The notes under the pieces were generated by a model. The model did not search any database. It was not told the DNA's origin and was given only the letters and a program-made list of their open reading frames with translations. From positions 1 through 40,589 of the forward strand of contig CACIUF010000007.1 in assembly GCA_902589765.1 (NCBI GenBank): 40,589 bases of DNA, read 5' to 3'. The stretch is from an uncultured Pelagibacteraceae bacterium. GTDB taxonomy: Bacteria; Pseudomonadota; Alphaproteobacteria; Pelagibacterales; Pelagibacteraceae. Both the position numbers and the translations under genes were made by a program. This document shows, one piece after another, positions 24,265-31,808 of this stretch (positions are counted from its first letter, which is position 1; each line of letters begins with the position of its first letter).

Positions 24265-25719
24265 ATGAAAAATAATATCAATTGGAATTTTGATAACACA
24301 TATTCCAAATTGCCTGAGCCATTTAGAGAAAAGATAAATCCAGTAAAAGTTAAAAATCCTAAACTGATTTTATTAAATGAGTCTTTGGCCAAAGATCTAA
24401 ATTTAGATTTTTCTGAAATAAGTCAGTCTGAATTATCAGCGATATTTACAGGAAACGAATTGCCAAAAAATAGTAATTCAATAGCACAAGCTTATGCAGG
24501 TCATCAATTTGGCCATTTTACAATGCTTGGTGATGGTAGAGCAGTTTTGATTGGAGAACATGTATCTAAAAATAATCATAGATACGATATTCAATTTAAA
24601 GGCTCGGGAAAAACTGCTTTTTCAAGAAATGGAGATGGAAGAGCTGCATTAGGGCCTATGCTTAGAGAATATTTAATCAGTGAAGCAATGTATGCCCTAA
24701 ATATACCAACGACGCGAAGTCTGGCGGTTGCAAAAACTGGAGAAAATGTAATTAGAGAGACACCATTAGAAGGTGCTATACTCACCAGAGTAGCATCAAG
24801 TCATATTAGAGTAGGAACTTTTCAGTATATTGCAGCAAGGAATAAAAAAAGTGAGTTAGAGACATTGTTTGATTATGTTGTCAAAAGACATTACTCAGAA
24901 ATTGAAAATTCAAAAAATAAAGCCTTAGATCTTTTAAAAGTTGTTTTAGATAAACAGATTGATTTAGTTGTCAATTGGATGAGAGTTGGATTTATTCATG
25001 GTGTAATGAATACAGATAACATGAGTATAGCTGGTGAGACCATTGACTACGGACCCTGTGCTTTCATGGATATTTATGATCCAAAAACTGTATTTAGTTC
25101 AATTGATAAATTAGGAAGATATGCTTATTGCAATCAGCCGGTTATAACAAAATGGAATCTTTCAAGATTTGCTGAGTGCTTGATACCTTTGATTGATAAA
25201 GACCAAGACACAGCTGTAAAATTAGCAACTGAAATAATTGACACTTTTGAAAAAATATATGAAGAAAAGTGGTTAAATATGATGAGAGCTAAGCTGGGCT
25301 TAATTGGCTCGGATAAAAAAGATAAGTACCTAATTTTAGACTTACTCACTTGGATGCATCAAAATAAAGTTGATTACACAAATACATTTTGCCACTTGAT
25401 GAACTTTAAAACTCAAAAAGATAATATTTATGAAGGTGCTGATTTTAGCAACTGGAAAAAAAGGTGGCAGGAAAGATCATCAAGTCATGATAATTCAAAG
25501 GAAAAGCATAAAAAATTGATGAGAAGTACAAACCCTCTATTAATTCCAAGAAATCATATAGTTGAAAATACTCTTAGAGATGCAGATCAAGGAAATTTGG
25601 AACCTTTGCTTAACTTTTTAAAAATCTTAAATAGCCCCTATACCGATCAAAAAGATATCAGTGAATACCAAATATTATCCAGTTCAAATGAAAATTATCA
25701 AACTTTTTGTGGAACTTAA
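24265..25719 (+). CDS. selO: Protein adenylyltransferase SelO (YdiU/UPF0061 family)
   Basis: Pseudokinase-fold enzyme that transfers AMP to protein hydroxyls; in E. coli and mitochondria it is tied to redox stress and glutathionylation. The 484-residue protein has YAGHQFGHFTMLGDGRA, the nucleotide loop GSGKTAFSRNGDGRAALGPM, the REYLISEAMYALNIPTTR helix, and the catalytic HGVMNTDNMS and DYGPCAFMD motifs. The C-terminus ends F-C-G-T, keeping the redox cysteine that is selenocysteine in vertebrates. It follows msrA by 6 bases, consistent with an oxidative-damage pair. It abuts the convergent FAD gene. Confidence 0.93.
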   Translation: MKNNINWNFDNTYSKLPEPFREKINPVKVKNPKLILLNESLAKDLNLDFSEISQSELSAIFTGNELPKNSNSIAQAYAGHQFGHFTMLGDGRAVLIGEHVSKNNHRYDIQFKGSGKTAFSRNGDGRAALGPMLREYLISEAMYALNIPTTRSLAVAKTGENVIRETPLEGAILTRVASSHIRVGTFQYIAARNKKSELETLFDYVVKRHYSEIENSKNKALDLLKVVLDKQIDLVVNWMRVGFIHGVMNTDNMSIAGETIDYGPCAFMDIYDPKTVFSSIDKLGRYAYCNQPVITKWNLSRFAECLIPLIDKDQDTAVKLATEIIDTFEKIYEEKWLNMMRAKLGLIGSDKKDKYLILDLLTWMHQNKVDYTNTFCHLMNFKTQKDNIYEGADFSNWKKRWQERSSSHDNSKEKHKKLMRSTNPLLIPRNHIVENTLRDADQGNLEPLLNFLKILNSPYTDQKDISEYQILSSSNENYQTFCGT

Positions 25720-26823
25720 TTAAAGAACATATGGCTCATGTCTCGCCTGTTTACCTAAAACTCTCTCTACAGCCATATTTGAAATATCAATTGATTGATA
25801 AGCACCCGTCGTAATCAGTTCTGTTAATGCTCTACCAATTCCCGGAGCTTGCATTAATCCTCTTCCTGTGAAACCTGTTGCTAAGTAAACATTTTCAAAT
25901 TTTGGATGTTTTCCAACAACTGCATTGTTATCAAGTCGATTGCAATCATAATATCCAGCCCATCCACCAGTTAATTTTAATTCTTCCATAGCCGGTATTC
26001 TATGAGCTAATGCTGGCCAAACTAATTCTTCAAAATCATCCCATGCAGGTTCAAGATCTTTGGCATCAAAGACTGATTTTGGTGAACCTGCTAAATATTC
26101 TTTACCTTCAGGTCTCCAATAAACTCCTGTTGTTAGATCTCCTGTTAATGGCATTTCAGGAATATGTTTCGGACACTTTACTCTGAAAACTGTATGTTTT
26201 TGAGGTTCAACAGGAATATCTTCTAAAAGCTCTTTAGTCCAACATCCAGCTGCTGAAATAATTGTCTTAGCATTAATTTCTGAAAGAGATTTAACTTCAC
26301 CCTTAACAAATTCTGCGCCAAGATCAATTGCTTTACTTTTTAGAGCACTATGAAACATGAAGGGATCAATCCATCCCTCACTTTGATTGTCAGTAAAAGT
26401 CGCTGTTTCTATTCCCTCAATATTGATATATGGAAAAAAATTATTCAACTCAGAGCCTTTGATATTTTTTGTTCCCGCATCACAAGCTTTATGATTTTCG
26501 AGCGCTTTATATTGTTCATCTGCATGCTCAGGTCCAAACATTAATAAATAACCATTGGTCACCATACTAGCGGTGGGTTTTGGATTTTTTTCAGTTTTTA
26601 ATAAATCTGGAATTTGAAAAATAAATTCTCTGGCAAATTTTCCTAATAAAATATTTTCTTTTTGGAAAAATTGTCTTCTAAAGCCACCTAATGACAAAGG
26701 AAAAGAAGCAGTTTTATAAGTTGGGTCTTTTTCTATAACTTTAACTTTTCTGCCCTCTTTTGATAAAAAATAAGCAGTCGCGGCTCCAATTATTCCACCA
26801 CCAACTATTACAACATCATCCAT
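25720..26823 (-). CDS. FAD-dependent oxidoreductase, FOXRED1-like (DAO family)
   Basis: A 367-residue flavoprotein with the dinucleotide loop VGGGIIGAATAYFLS at the N-terminus and a late GGWAGYYDCNRLDNNAVVGKH...GFTGRGLMQAPGIGRALTE region. The late region resembles human FOXRED1, a mitochondrial complex I assembly factor, more than true sarcosine oxidases. DAO-family members oxidise N-methyl or D-amino acids, so a sarcosine-type substrate remains possible given the creatinase nearby, but nothing in the sequence proves it. Its start overlaps the tspO stop (TAATG). Confidence 0.78.
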   Translation of the reverse strand: MDDVVIVGGGIIGAATAYFLSKEGRKVKVIEKDPTYKTASFPLSLGGFRRQFFQKENILLGKFAREFIFQIPDLLKTEKNPKPTASMVTNGYLLMFGPEHADEQYKALENHKACDAGTKNIKGSELNNFFPYINIEGIETATFTDNQSEGWIDPFMFHSALKSKAIDLGAEFVKGEVKSLSEINAKTIISAAGCWTKELLEDIPVEPQKHTVFRVKCPKHIPEMPLTGDLTTGVYWRPEGKEYLAGSPKSVFDAKDLEPAWDDFEELVWPALAHRIPAMEELKLTGGWAGYYDCNRLDNNAVVGKHPKFENVYLATGFTGRGLMQAPGIGRALTELITTGAYQSIDISNMAVERVLGKQARHEPYVL

Positions 26824-27290
26824 TAATTTAATATTAGTAAGTTAATATTCAGAAATAATGCATAGCAACACCAAAGTAAATAGGGAATCATTAAATAATA
26901 ACTCACAAAATTGACACGTTTATATCTAATTACTAAAGTAATTATTAAACCAATTAAGATTACCAAAACAACTAAAGCTAAAAAAATTTGGTGTAATCCA
27001 AAAAAAACGATACTCCAAGTTGTATTAAATATAATATGAATAAAATAAATATAAATCGTGTTCATGTCTCTACTTTTACTATGCCAAAAAAACCAAACAG
27101 CGACTGTCATCATTAGATATAGCGTTGTCCAAACAGGTGCAAATATCCAATCAGGTGGGTTAAAATCAGATTTGACTAATTGAGAATACCAAGGGTCTTT
27201 AAAATTAATTGTGACTAAACTTCCAATAAATGAGGCTGAAAATGTGATAATAAAAAAAAGTATGAATGATAAAAATTTATTTTTTAGCAT
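26823..27290 (-). CDS. tspO: TspO/MBR family membrane protein
   Basis: Five-helix membrane protein related to the mitochondrial translocator protein, which binds porphyrins. About 155 residues, with WYSQLVKSDFNPPDWIFAPVW and WTTLYLMMTVAVWFFW, the tryptophan-rich signature of the family. I use the ATG at 27290: a perfect minus-strand TATAAT (27302-27297) lies 6 bases before it, so an ATG at 27305 would put the promoter inside the gene. The stop is shared as TAATG with the downstream flavoprotein start. Confidence 0.9.
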   Translation of the reverse strand: MLKNKFLSFILFFIITFSASFIGSLVTINFKDPWYSQLVKSDFNPPDWIFAPVWTTLYLMMTVAVWFFWHSKSRDMNTIYIYFIHIIFNTTWSIVFFGLHQIFLALVVLVILIGLIITLVIRYKRVNFVSYYLMIPYLLWCCYALFLNINLLILN

Positions 27291-27296
27291 TAAAGT

Positions 27297-27302
27297 ATTA
27301 TA
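27297..27302 (-). promoter_or_regulatory. -10 box of tspO, leaderless arrangement
   Basis: TATAAT on the minus strand, 6 bases before the tspO ATG at 27290. On the plus strand the same bases read TATTAT (27296-27301), 13 bases before the ATG of the divergent short-chain dehydrogenase. One short A+T box may therefore serve both directions. Confidence 0.45.
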
Positions 27303-27314
27303 CATCTTTAGATT

Positions 27315-28076
27315 ATGAATAAAAAAACAATTTGGATAACGGGAGGGAGTACTGGAATCGGCAAAGCTCTTGCAATAAAATTTGCTAATGAAGGATGGAA
27401 TGTTGCTATTTCAGCCAGACGTGAGAATCTTCTTGATGAGATTGCAGACAATCATGAAAATATAAGTCCATTTCCATTAGATGTGACTGATAAATCAAAA
27501 TGTAAAGAGGTTTTTGAAAAAATTAAGAATAAATTTGAAAATATAGATATTTGTTTTTTTTCCACTGGAACATGGAATCCAAAAAAAGAAAGAGATATTG
27601 ATGTTGAACAAATTGAGGAAGTTTTTAAAATTAATTTTTTTGGGACATTAAATGCTATTAAAGCAGTTGAAGAATATTTTAAAAAAAAGAAAAGTGGAAC
27701 AATTACTATTGTTTCCTCAATTGCTGGTTATAGAGGTTTACCAAATTCAACTGGATATGGACCTTCAAAATCTGCTCTAAATAATTTAGCAGAAAGTCTA
27801 TATTTTGACTTTGGTCGATCAAATGTAAGAGTGTGCTTGGTATCTCCAGGTTTTATCAAAACTCCAATGACTGATAAAAATGATTTTAAAATGCCTTTTT
27901 TAAAAACTACTGAATATGCGGCTGAAAAAATATATGATGGCTTGGTCAATAAAAAAACTTTTGAAATTCATTTTCCAAAATCATTAACTATTGTACTGAA
28001 AATCTTAAGTTTTCTTCCGAGTAAGATTTATTTTGGTTTAGTTGGAAAATTAACAAAATATCAAAAGAAAGATTAA
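27315..28076 (+). CDS. Short-chain dehydrogenase/reductase
   Basis: A 253-residue NAD(P)-dependent oxidoreductase with TGGSTGIG (10-17), catalytic serine near 134-135, Y148 and K152 (YGPSKSA). The usual NNAG is replaced by a S-T-G sequence near 83-85. The C-terminal hydrophobic helix (SLTIVLKILSFLPSKIYFGLVG) suggests membrane association, as in SDRs acting on lipids. It converges on the DUF3833 gene with a 4-base overlap. Such SDRs are often found with the COG2907/DUF1365/CFA lipid genes, so a lipid substrate is a reasonable inference. Confidence 0.85.
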   Translation: MNKKTIWITGGSTGIGKALAIKFANEGWNVAISARRENLLDEIADNHENISPFPLDVTDKSKCKEVFEKIKNKFENIDICFFSTGTWNPKKERDIDVEQIEEVFKINFFGTLNAIKAVEEYFKKKKSGTITIVSSIAGYRGLPNSTGYGPSKSALNNLAESLYFDFGRSNVRVCLVSPGFIKTPMTDKNDFKMPFLKTTEYAAEKIYDGLVNKKTFEIHFPKSLTIVLKILSFLPSKIYFGLVGKLTKYQKKD

Positions 28077-28621
28077 TCTTTTAGAAATACTACAGTCAAT
28101 TCAGCGACTTTGATTCCAAATTTAGTCATTGTAGCTCTATTAATTGCTACTCGATCATCCTGTTTGAAAATCCAATCATCGAAAGTAATCTTAATTTCTT
28201 TACCTTTTACTGGAACTAATAAAACATACTCAAATTTAAATGCGGGACCATATGAATATCCCCTGGCTTTACCAACTACATCTCCAGCAGTTCCCTCATA
28301 ATTGTTGTCGTCTATTTTAGTAATTTGCCATTGTCTAGTTTGTACTTCACCATCATCCCAATTAAATTTTTCATCAAGAATTAATTGCTTGCCATCCCAC
28401 TTACCATCTAAATCTGCTGAAAATTGTCTAGTAACTTTTCCAGATCTATTCTGAAGAACTCCCCAAGCTTTAACATTGCCTGACAAGTAATTTTCTATGA
28501 TTAATCTCGGTTCTTTACCTTTAAAATCTTCTGGTTTCATATCGCTATTATTTGAGCAGTTTGTAATTAAGAATAAAGAGATTATCAATAAAATTGATCT
28601 TAAGTTTATTATTTTGCTCAC
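28073..28621 (-). CDS. DUF3833 putative lipoprotein
   Basis: A 182-residue protein with an N-terminal signal of lipoprotein type: hydrophobic residues ILLIISLFLIT followed by N-C, with C22 as the likely lipidated cysteine (Asn at -1 is unusual for a lipobox). The body is beta-rich with GKVTRQFSADLDGKWDGK, NWDDGEVQTRQW and FDDWIFKQDD, matching the DUF3833 family as I remember it. It is the last gene of the COG2907-DUF1365-CFA-DUF3833 set, 13 bases after the methyltransferase gene. Function unknown; likely periplasmic, anchored in a membrane. Confidence 0.8.
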   Translation of the reverse strand: MSKIINLRSILLIISLFLITNCSNNSDMKPEDFKGKEPRLIIENYLSGNVKAWGVLQNRSGKVTRQFSADLDGKWDGKQLILDEKFNWDDGEVQTRQWQITKIDDNNYEGTAGDVVGKARGYSYGPAFKFEYVLLVPVKGKEIKITFDDWIFKQDDRVAINRATMTKFGIKVAELTVVFLKD

Positions 28622-28634
28622 AAGCCCCCTTTAT

Positions 28635-29813
28635 TTATTTATTTTGAATTGAAAATTGTATCAGATCAATATTTTTCGATTTAAATCCAGCCTCACAATA
28701 AGATAGGTAAAACTCCCACATTCTTTTAAAAGTTAAATCAAAACCTTGTTTTTTAATAAGATTCCATTTTCTATTAAATTCATTTTTCCAAATAGCTAAT
28801 GTATTTGCATAATGATCAGCATATGAATCGTAAGACTTAATTGTTAAACCATTGTCTGAAACATATTTGTTTAAGCTATTTTTACTTGGCAAAAATCCTC
28901 CTGGAAAAATATATTTTTGAATAAAATCTTGTTTCGTTTTATATCTATCAAATAAACTATCATCTATTGTAATTGCTTGAATGGCAGCCCTACCATCTGT
29001 AGAAAGGTTTTTCTTAATAGTTTTAAAATAACTTTCCAAATAATTTTGCCCTACTGCCTCAATCATTTCTATTGACGCTATTGAATTATATTTATTCTTT
29101 AAATCTCTATAATCTTTTATTTCGATATTTACTTTTTCATTTAAACCACAATTATGAATTCTTTTTTTTGCGTATTCGAATTGTTTTTTTGAAATAGTAA
29201 TACAATCTAATTTTACATCATATTTTTTTCCTAAATATTCTGCAAAACCACCCCAGCCACATCCAATTTCTAAAACCCTATCACCATGGTTTGGTTTTAT
29301 TAAATCTATCATTTTTTGATATTTGTTATTTTGTGCATCTGAAAGATCTTTAGTGTTATCGCTAAAAATTCCGCTTGAGTAAGTTAAAGTTTCATCAAGC
29401 CATAAAGAAAAAAAATCATTTCCTAAGTCATAATGTTTTGCAATATTTTCCTTACTTCTATTTTTTGTATTTTTTATAAAGATCCCTTTTAAAAAATTTA
29501 TAATTGGAAAATCGAGTAAACCTGAAAACTTGTATATGATTTTGATGTTTCGAGCTGTTATTTCAATGAGATTGGATAAATTATCAGTTTCAAATTCTCC
29601 TCTCATATAAGACTCAGCAAAACCAATGCTGCCACCCTTTATAAGATTAAAAGAAAAATTTGGTTTTTTAATTTTCAATTTAGCTTTTAAATTATCCTGA
29701 GGATTTCCAAATTTAAAAACTTCTCCTTGATAATTTGTAATTTCTAGATATCCAACATTTATTCCGGCTAATATGTTAAAAACCAGTTTATCTGAAAGTC
29801 TATTTAAGGACAT
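28635..29813 (-). CDS. Cyclopropane-fatty-acyl-phospholipid synthase-type methyltransferase
   Basis: SAM-dependent enzyme modifying unsaturated phospholipid acyl chains. The 392-residue protein has an N-terminal lipid-binding domain (about 1-110), then HYDLGNDFFSLWLDETLTYS (127-146), the SAM loop VLEIGCGWGGFAEYLGKKY (180-198), and the C-terminal FYLSYCEAGFKSKNIDLIQF. All fit the CFA synthase family. Members next to COG2907 and DUF1365 proteins form a subgroup whose product may be a methylated rather than cyclopropanated chain. The start shares one base with the DUF1365 stop. Confidence 0.9.
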   Translation of the reverse strand: MSLNRLSDKLVFNILAGINVGYLEITNYQGEVFKFGNPQDNLKAKLKIKKPNFSFNLIKGGSIGFAESYMRGEFETDNLSNLIEITARNIKIIYKFSGLLDFPIINFLKGIFIKNTKNRSKENIAKHYDLGNDFFSLWLDETLTYSSGIFSDNTKDLSDAQNNKYQKMIDLIKPNHGDRVLEIGCGWGGFAEYLGKKYDVKLDCITISKKQFEYAKKRIHNCGLNEKVNIEIKDYRDLKNKYNSIASIEMIEAVGQNYLESYFKTIKKNLSTDGRAAIQAITIDDSLFDRYKTKQDFIQKYIFPGGFLPSKNSLNKYVSDNGLTIKSYDSYADHYANTLAIWKNEFNRKWNLIKKQGFDLTFKRMWEFYLSYCEAGFKSKNIDLIQFSIQNK

Positions 29814-30571
29814 TAATTTTCAAAAGATATGTTGTTTCTTATTTTCAATTTTTTTTGAATAAACTTTATTCCTTTGGTCCATAATTTAAACGCTTCAAAA
29901 TGTATCGCTGCAATAATTTTAAACGTCATTAGGGGATGTTTTAAATAAGATTTAATTAACTCTGAAGTTGTAAAATCTTTTCTTTTCCCATCTTGAGAGG
30001 CATATAATATTTTTTCGTTTAATTGATATTGATCTATGATTACTGAGATCTTATCTGCAGGTTTTAAAATTCTAAAAAAATAACTACAATTCATTTCAAT
30101 GAATGGTGAAACATGAAATTTTTTCTCGCAATTGTGTTGCAATAAATTGTCATTTTTAACTTTAAAAACATAAGTGTGTTGCTCACCAAAAGTATTTTTG
30201 ACTTCATATAATATGGATATCAAATCATTGTTATTATTGTACACATAAAAAACACTTAATGGATTAAAAACATATCCAAAGATTCTTGGGTAACATAAAA
30301 GTTTAATTTTAATATCTTCACTACTTACATTATTTTGTTTAAGATTTTTTTTAACCCAATCGATTAATAGTGATCCATCTCTATCTCCATGGTCTTTATC
30401 AAAAAAACTTACTAAATTAAATTTATTGTATGAAAAAAAACTAATTGTTTTATCTAATTTTTCTAATTCAGAAAGATCAATTAAAAGTGAAAATACCCTG
30501 TATTTAAAAAAATGTATCTTTGGTTTAAATCTTTTGTGAATTACAGTGCCATTATATATACAACTAGTCAT
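29813..30571 (-). CDS. DUF1365 family protein
   Basis: About 252 residues. I prefer the ATG at 30571, where the protein begins MTSCIYNGTVIHKRFKPK, the usual DUF1365 opening, over an ATG seven codons upstream. Conserved segments include FFKYRVFSLLIDLSEL, CYPRIFGYVFNPLSVFYVY, YEVKNTFGEQHTYVF and KKFHVSPFIEMNCSYFF. The family is almost always encoded beside a COG2907 flavoprotein. In Rhodobacter sphaeroides such a pair is needed to form furan fatty acids, where this protein is the proposed oxygenase partner. It overlaps COG2907 by 8 bases and the methyltransferase by 1. Confidence 0.88.
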   Translation of the reverse strand: MTSCIYNGTVIHKRFKPKIHFFKYRVFSLLIDLSELEKLDKTISFFSYNKFNLVSFFDKDHGDRDGSLLIDWVKKNLKQNNVSSEDIKIKLLCYPRIFGYVFNPLSVFYVYNNNNDLISILYEVKNTFGEQHTYVFKVKNDNLLQHNCEKKFHVSPFIEMNCSYFFRILKPADKISVIIDQYQLNEKILYASQDGKRKDFTTSELIKSYLKHPLMTFKIIAAIHFEAFKLWTKGIKFIQKKLKIRNNISFEN

Positions 30572-31802
30572 TAAGGGTTTTGAGCATTTCAATAGATGAT
30601 TTTATTCCATCTTCATGAAAACCGTAACCAAAATAACTACCACAATAAAGAATATTTCTTTTATTTTGTAAATTTTTAAGCTGACTTTGAAAATTAAGTG
30701 CAGATTGATCAAAATATGGATGTGTAAATCTTACTTTTTTTAAAATTTTCTTCTCATCAATTTTAAAATAAGGATTTAAGGTAAGAAAAATATTTTCATC
30801 ACATTTAAGGTTTTGTAATAGATTTAACCAATATGTAATTGAATTTTTTTCTATTTCATCCTTTTCCATTGATGAATTCCATGAGCACCAAGCTTTTTTA
30901 TTTTTTGGCATAGCTTGTTCATCAGTATGAATATAAGCAATATTTTCCTTATACTTATAATTTGAAAGCACATTCTTTTCCTGGTCAGTTGGATTATCAA
31001 TTATTGATAAAGCTTCATCTGCATGTGTTGCTAAAACAACTTTGTCGTATCCAAAATATTCACTTTCTCCTCCATAATATAAATCTATACCTGTTGTTTT
31101 TGGTTTAATTTTTTTGATTGGATAATTTTTGAAATGTTCGCCGCTAATTTTTGAAATAATGTTTTGAACATAAGTTCTGCTCCGATTTGATACTGTGTAC
31201 CATTGGGGTCTATTTTTTAATTTAAACAAACCATGATTTTGGAAAAATTTTAAGAAAAATCTTAACGGCATTTGACTGGCAGCACTTGGTGGCATTGACC
31301 ATATGGCTGAGACCATCGGTATCAAATGAAAGTTGATAAACTCTTTTGAAAGATTTTCCTTTCTCAAATAATCACCAAGTGTAGTCTCTTGATCAATTTT
31401 TTTTATATTATCACATTTTTTGTAAAACTTTATTATATCAAAGAACATTTTGAGGAATCTTAGATTAAACAGATTGGTCTTATTTGAAAAAATTCCATTT
31501 AATCCTCGACCGCAATATTCGAATGAAGATTTTTCAACCGATACAGAAAAAGACATATCGCTTTTTTCAATTGCAATATTATTCTCTTCGAGAAAATTTA
31601 TTAAATTTGGGTAAGTTGCGTAATTAAAAACAATAAAACCTATATCAACAGGAACTTTTTTTGTACCAAACGGTAAATCAATAGTATGAGAGTGACCACC
31701 GAAACGATCTTCCTTCTCGAAAAGATCTACATGATGTTTTTTTGATAAGTAATATGCAGCGCTTAATCCTGATATGCCTGAGCCGACAACAGCAATCTTC
31801 AT
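30564..31802 (-). CDS. NAD(P)/FAD-dependent oxidoreductase (COG2907, UfaD-like)
   Basis: A 412-residue flavin amine-oxidase-fold protein with VVGSGISGLSAAYYLS (5-20), an EKEDRFGGHSHT FAD segment, PVDIGFIVFNYATYPNLI, and a C-terminal CGSYFGYGFHEDGIKSS block. Family members are proposed desaturases of methylated fatty acids in furan fatty-acid formation (R. sphaeroides), with DUF1365 as partner. The start lies 6 bases after the gcvP stop, so the lipid genes appear to be an extension of the glycine cleavage operon. The exact reaction here is inferred. Confidence 0.88.
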   Translation of the reverse strand: MKIAVVGSGISGLSAAYYLSKKHHVDLFEKEDRFGGHSHTIDLPFGTKKVPVDIGFIVFNYATYPNLINFLEENNIAIEKSDMSFSVSVEKSSFEYCGRGLNGIFSNKTNLFNLRFLKMFFDIIKFYKKCDNIKKIDQETTLGDYLRKENLSKEFINFHLIPMVSAIWSMPPSAASQMPLRFFLKFFQNHGLFKLKNRPQWYTVSNRSRTYVQNIISKISGEHFKNYPIKKIKPKTTGIDLYYGGESEYFGYDKVVLATHADEALSIIDNPTDQEKNVLSNYKYKENIAYIHTDEQAMPKNKKAWCSWNSSMEKDEIEKNSITYWLNLLQNLKCDENIFLTLNPYFKIDEKKILKKVRFTHPYFDQSALNFQSQLKNLQNKRNILYCGSYFGYGFHEDGIKSSIEMLKTLND

Positions 31803-31808
31803 TAATTG

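Noticed and set aside
25720-26823. Calling the FAD protein sarcosine oxidase or dehydrogenase to complete a creatine pathway
   Set aside because: It shares only the general DAO fold. The C-terminal block looks FOXRED1-like, and it is in a different operon from creatinase. The pathway logic alone is not enough.
27291-27305. ATG at 27305 as the tspO start
   Set aside because: It would put a perfect TATAAT inside the coding region and leave 9 bases to the divergent gene. The ATG at 27290 fits the usual TspO length.
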